Of a stretch of DNA of 64,000 nucleotides, positions 62,535 through 64,000 are shown in pieces. Numbering within the stretch: position 1 is the stretch's first letter; every line of letters starts with the position of its first letter. Under the pieces are notes generated by a model. The model saw only the letters and a list, made by a program, of their open reading frames with translations, did no database searches and was not told the DNA's origin. This DNA is from Chitinophaga varians (lineage in GTDB: Bacteria > Bacteroidota > Bacteroidia > Chitinophagales > Chitinophagaceae). The DNA is taken from contig NZ_JACVFB010000003.1 of NCBI RefSeq assembly GCF_014529945.1, positions 62,001 to 126,000 on the forward strand. Direction: 5' to 3'. The position numbers and the translations under genes were made by a program.

Positions 62535-64000
62535 TTAATATTTATACCAGTGAAGCATATGTTCCGTTACCGTATCCGTTTGAGAAGCATCCGGGAGCAC
62601 TTCTTCCAGGTAAAGATATTCGCCCGCCCGGCTGATCATCTTCCTGAAAACGGATACCAACAGCGGTTGCACAAAACTGATATACTGTGGTTTATAATCA
62701 TCCCGGTGCAACTGACCCTTCGCAGCCGCAGCGGGTATATAGGGTGACTTCAGGAAGACGAATACTTGTTGCGGTAGTTGTTGCGCCAGCAGCCAGCGTT
62801 GTAAGCGGAGAAAATAATCCGCTTCTGTTTCGGTATTTACCGGAGCAGGGATGGAGTCCAAACGAATCAGCCAGCTCTGTCTTCTTAATACCAGGCGCCC
62901 TTCAAAGACGATGCGTGGCAGGCGTTGTACCGGTCCACTCGCGCCGGACACGGAAGCATAATGCCGATCTACCGCGGCAATAAAATTCCGGAGCGGCACT
63001 CGTGGCTCCGGATTAAAATGTGCCAGCAGCCGGTAAAAATGTGACCGGTTGTAAAACGATTCCAGGCATAAGTCGTAGGCATATACCGGCTTTCCGCTGA
63101 TTGTATGCTTTAGTTCCAGCCGGTCAGACACCCGCTCATATTGCACCACAATATCCTTCAGGGATACACGCTTTTCCGGGGGATAGTTATTGCTGCCACC
63201 AGGTATCGTGATTTCATGGTCCAGCAGCGGCGGATGTATATTAGCATTAAAAACCGATCCATCATTTAGTTCCATCATCAGATGTTCGGGATACAGGGCT
63301 GTATTCCATGCTTTGAAAGTCGCCGTGACAACAGGTTCGAACAGATGCAGGAAGCGGCCGGCCACCTTGCCCATGCCCGGCAGCAACGCATTAACGACGC
63401 CCATCAGCGGAGCATGGTCCTTCAGCTGGCATAGCTGTACGAACATGCCGCGGGCAACAGGCGCAACTCTTTCCACCGGTAGCCCCGTAATATCCACTAT
63501 CCCATCGTTGATAGTAAGCTGTATATTTTCCGGTATATCCATCACCGTTGGCCTGGCGGTATCCGGTTGTTGTTTTTTTATGTGGAGATAATAAGCCTGA
63601 TAAAAATCTGTCACCGGCAGCTGTTGTGCCGGGTCATATTGCCGGAGGAAAAAATCACGCAGGCGGTTTTTCTCTTCCTGCAACGGGTCGAAAGGCGCGA
63701 GTAACGTGCATAAGCGCTCCGCCTTTTCTGCCAGTGCCTGCACTTCGTTTGGCAGGACAGCTATTTCCGGTGCGCTGGCATCTTCATAAAAAATATCGGA
63801 CGACTGAAAAAGTCGCGGCGCAAAATGATGGACTTCAAAAGCGGTAGCGGACGCAGGTGTTGCAGTTATATCCGGCAGCAAGGCTTCCTCTTTCAATTGG
63901 TCCAGCACCGTATTGAGCATAGCCGCAGAAGCGTCCAGCAGTTGCGTGCGTGTAGCCGCATCCGTGGCAGCATAAGCCCGTCGGCTGGTTTGCAGCGACT
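62535..64000 (-). CDS. Split LanB, N-terminal part: glutamylation domain (5' end beyond window)
   Basis: The frame is open from the stop at 62535 to the window edge (487 residues visible), reading upstream of the first internal Met as RRAYAATDAATRTQLLDASA, so the true start is outside. Lantibiotic-dehydratase N-terminal features: DIVVQYERVSDRLELKHTIS, FYRLLAHFNPEPRVPLRNFI, LPRIVFEGRLVLRRQSWLIR and YFLRLQRWLLAQQLPQQVFV near the C-terminal end. It transfers glutamate from glutamyl-tRNA to Ser/Thr of the precursor. Family length is about 700-800, so roughly 250-300 residues are missing. Confidence 0.88.
   Translation of the reverse strand, partial: SLQTSRRAYAATDAATRTQLLDASAAMLNTVLDQLKEEALLPDITATPASATAFEVHHFAPRLFQSSDIFYEDASAPEIAVLPNEVQALAEKAERLCTLLAPFDPLQEEKNRLRDFFLRQYDPAQQLPVTDFYQAYYLHIKKQQPDTARPTVMDIPENIQLTINDGIVDITGLPVERVAPVARGMFVQLCQLKDHAPLMGVVNALLPGMGKVAGRFLHLFEPVVTATFKAWNTALYPEHLMMELNDGSVFNANIHPPLLDHEITIPGGSNNYPPEKRVSLKDIVVQYERVSDRLELKHTISGKPVYAYDLCLESFYNRSHFYRLLAHFNPEPRVPLRNFIAAVDRHYASVSGASGPVQRLPRIVFEGRLVLRRQSWLIRLDSIPAPVNTETEADYFLRLQRWLLAQQLPQQVFVFLKSPYIPAAAAKGQLHRDDYKPQYISFVQPLLVSVFRKMISRAGEYLYLEEVLPDASQTDTVTEHMLHWYKY

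Noticed and set aside
59849..64000. Class II (LanM) lanthipeptide synthetase
   Set aside because: There is no LanM dehydratase domain; separate glutamylation and elimination proteins show the class I route.
1..64000. tRNA, rRNA or CRISPR features
   Set aside because: No cloverleaf-like, rRNA-like or regularly spaced repeat sequence noticed on reading.

Overview
The window looks like chromosomal DNA of a Bacteroidota bacterium, most likely Chitinophaga or a close relative in Chitinophagaceae. The evidence is three SusC/SusD outer-membrane pairs (two behind ECF sigma/FecR switches), many AraC-type regulators, SusD-class lipoproteins beginning with short signal peptides and a Cys-Lys-Lys start, promoter elements of the TTTG/TAnnTTTG type, and a split class I lanthipeptide synthetase of the kind known from the pinensin producer Chitinophaga pinensis. 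I saw no tRNA, rRNA, CRISPR array or intact insertion sequence.

Layout. 1-7.6 kb: a minus-strand efflux operon (membrane-fusion lipoprotein, RND pump, TolC-like channel, MFS exporter cut by the window edge), preceded by two tandem AraC regulators that carry a metal-binding-like CxxC at their N-terminus. 7.8-12.7 kb: a WG-repeat lipoprotein, an AraC regulator, a PEBP-family protein, a bacilliredoxin and a VOC protein. 12.7-20.8 kb: an iron/siderophore locus with two ABC half-transporters and a siderophore-interacting flavin reductase on the minus strand, diverging from a PchR-like AraC regulator and a TonB receptor; the shared control region carries two perfect palindromes and a 21-bp-phased direct repeat. 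20.8-21.7 kb: a Nif3-like protein with a Tat-type signal.

22-30 kb: sigma, FecR, SusC, SusD and a nucleotide-pyrophosphatase-like phosphodiesterase. 30-32.3 kb: an SDR with an AraC regulator, and a START-like protein. 32.5-40.6 kb (minus): sigma, FecR, SusC, SusD and a TlpA-like thioredoxin lipoprotein/periplasmic protein. 40.7-46.2 kb: a hydrolase, an FAD oxidoreductase fused to a Rieske domain, a frameshifted His/Met-rich outer-membrane protein, and three small genes resembling immunity or unknown proteins.

46.2-64 kb is the most interesting part. A plus-strand run encodes a small His/Cys-rich membrane protein, an ABC exporter (one ATPase, two large-loop permeases), a siderophore-type TonB receptor and a 60-residue lanthipeptide precursor ending at its own terminator. 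After an 800-bp gene-poor stretch with degenerate coding sequence and five small perfect hairpins comes a SusC/SusD/fasciclin/lipoprotein operon. Convergent to it, on the minus strand, are the maturation enzymes: split LanB (glutamylation part running off the window, then the elimination part) and a LanC-like cyclase. The cyclase has lost two of the three classical zinc ligands and carries a C-terminal extension that resembles a winged-helix peptide-recognition domain. The precursor has a Gly-Gly leader end and a His-rich core with only two Cys, so at most two thioether rings. The whole looks like a pinensin-type but divergent lanthipeptide system with its own export and TonB-receptor genes.
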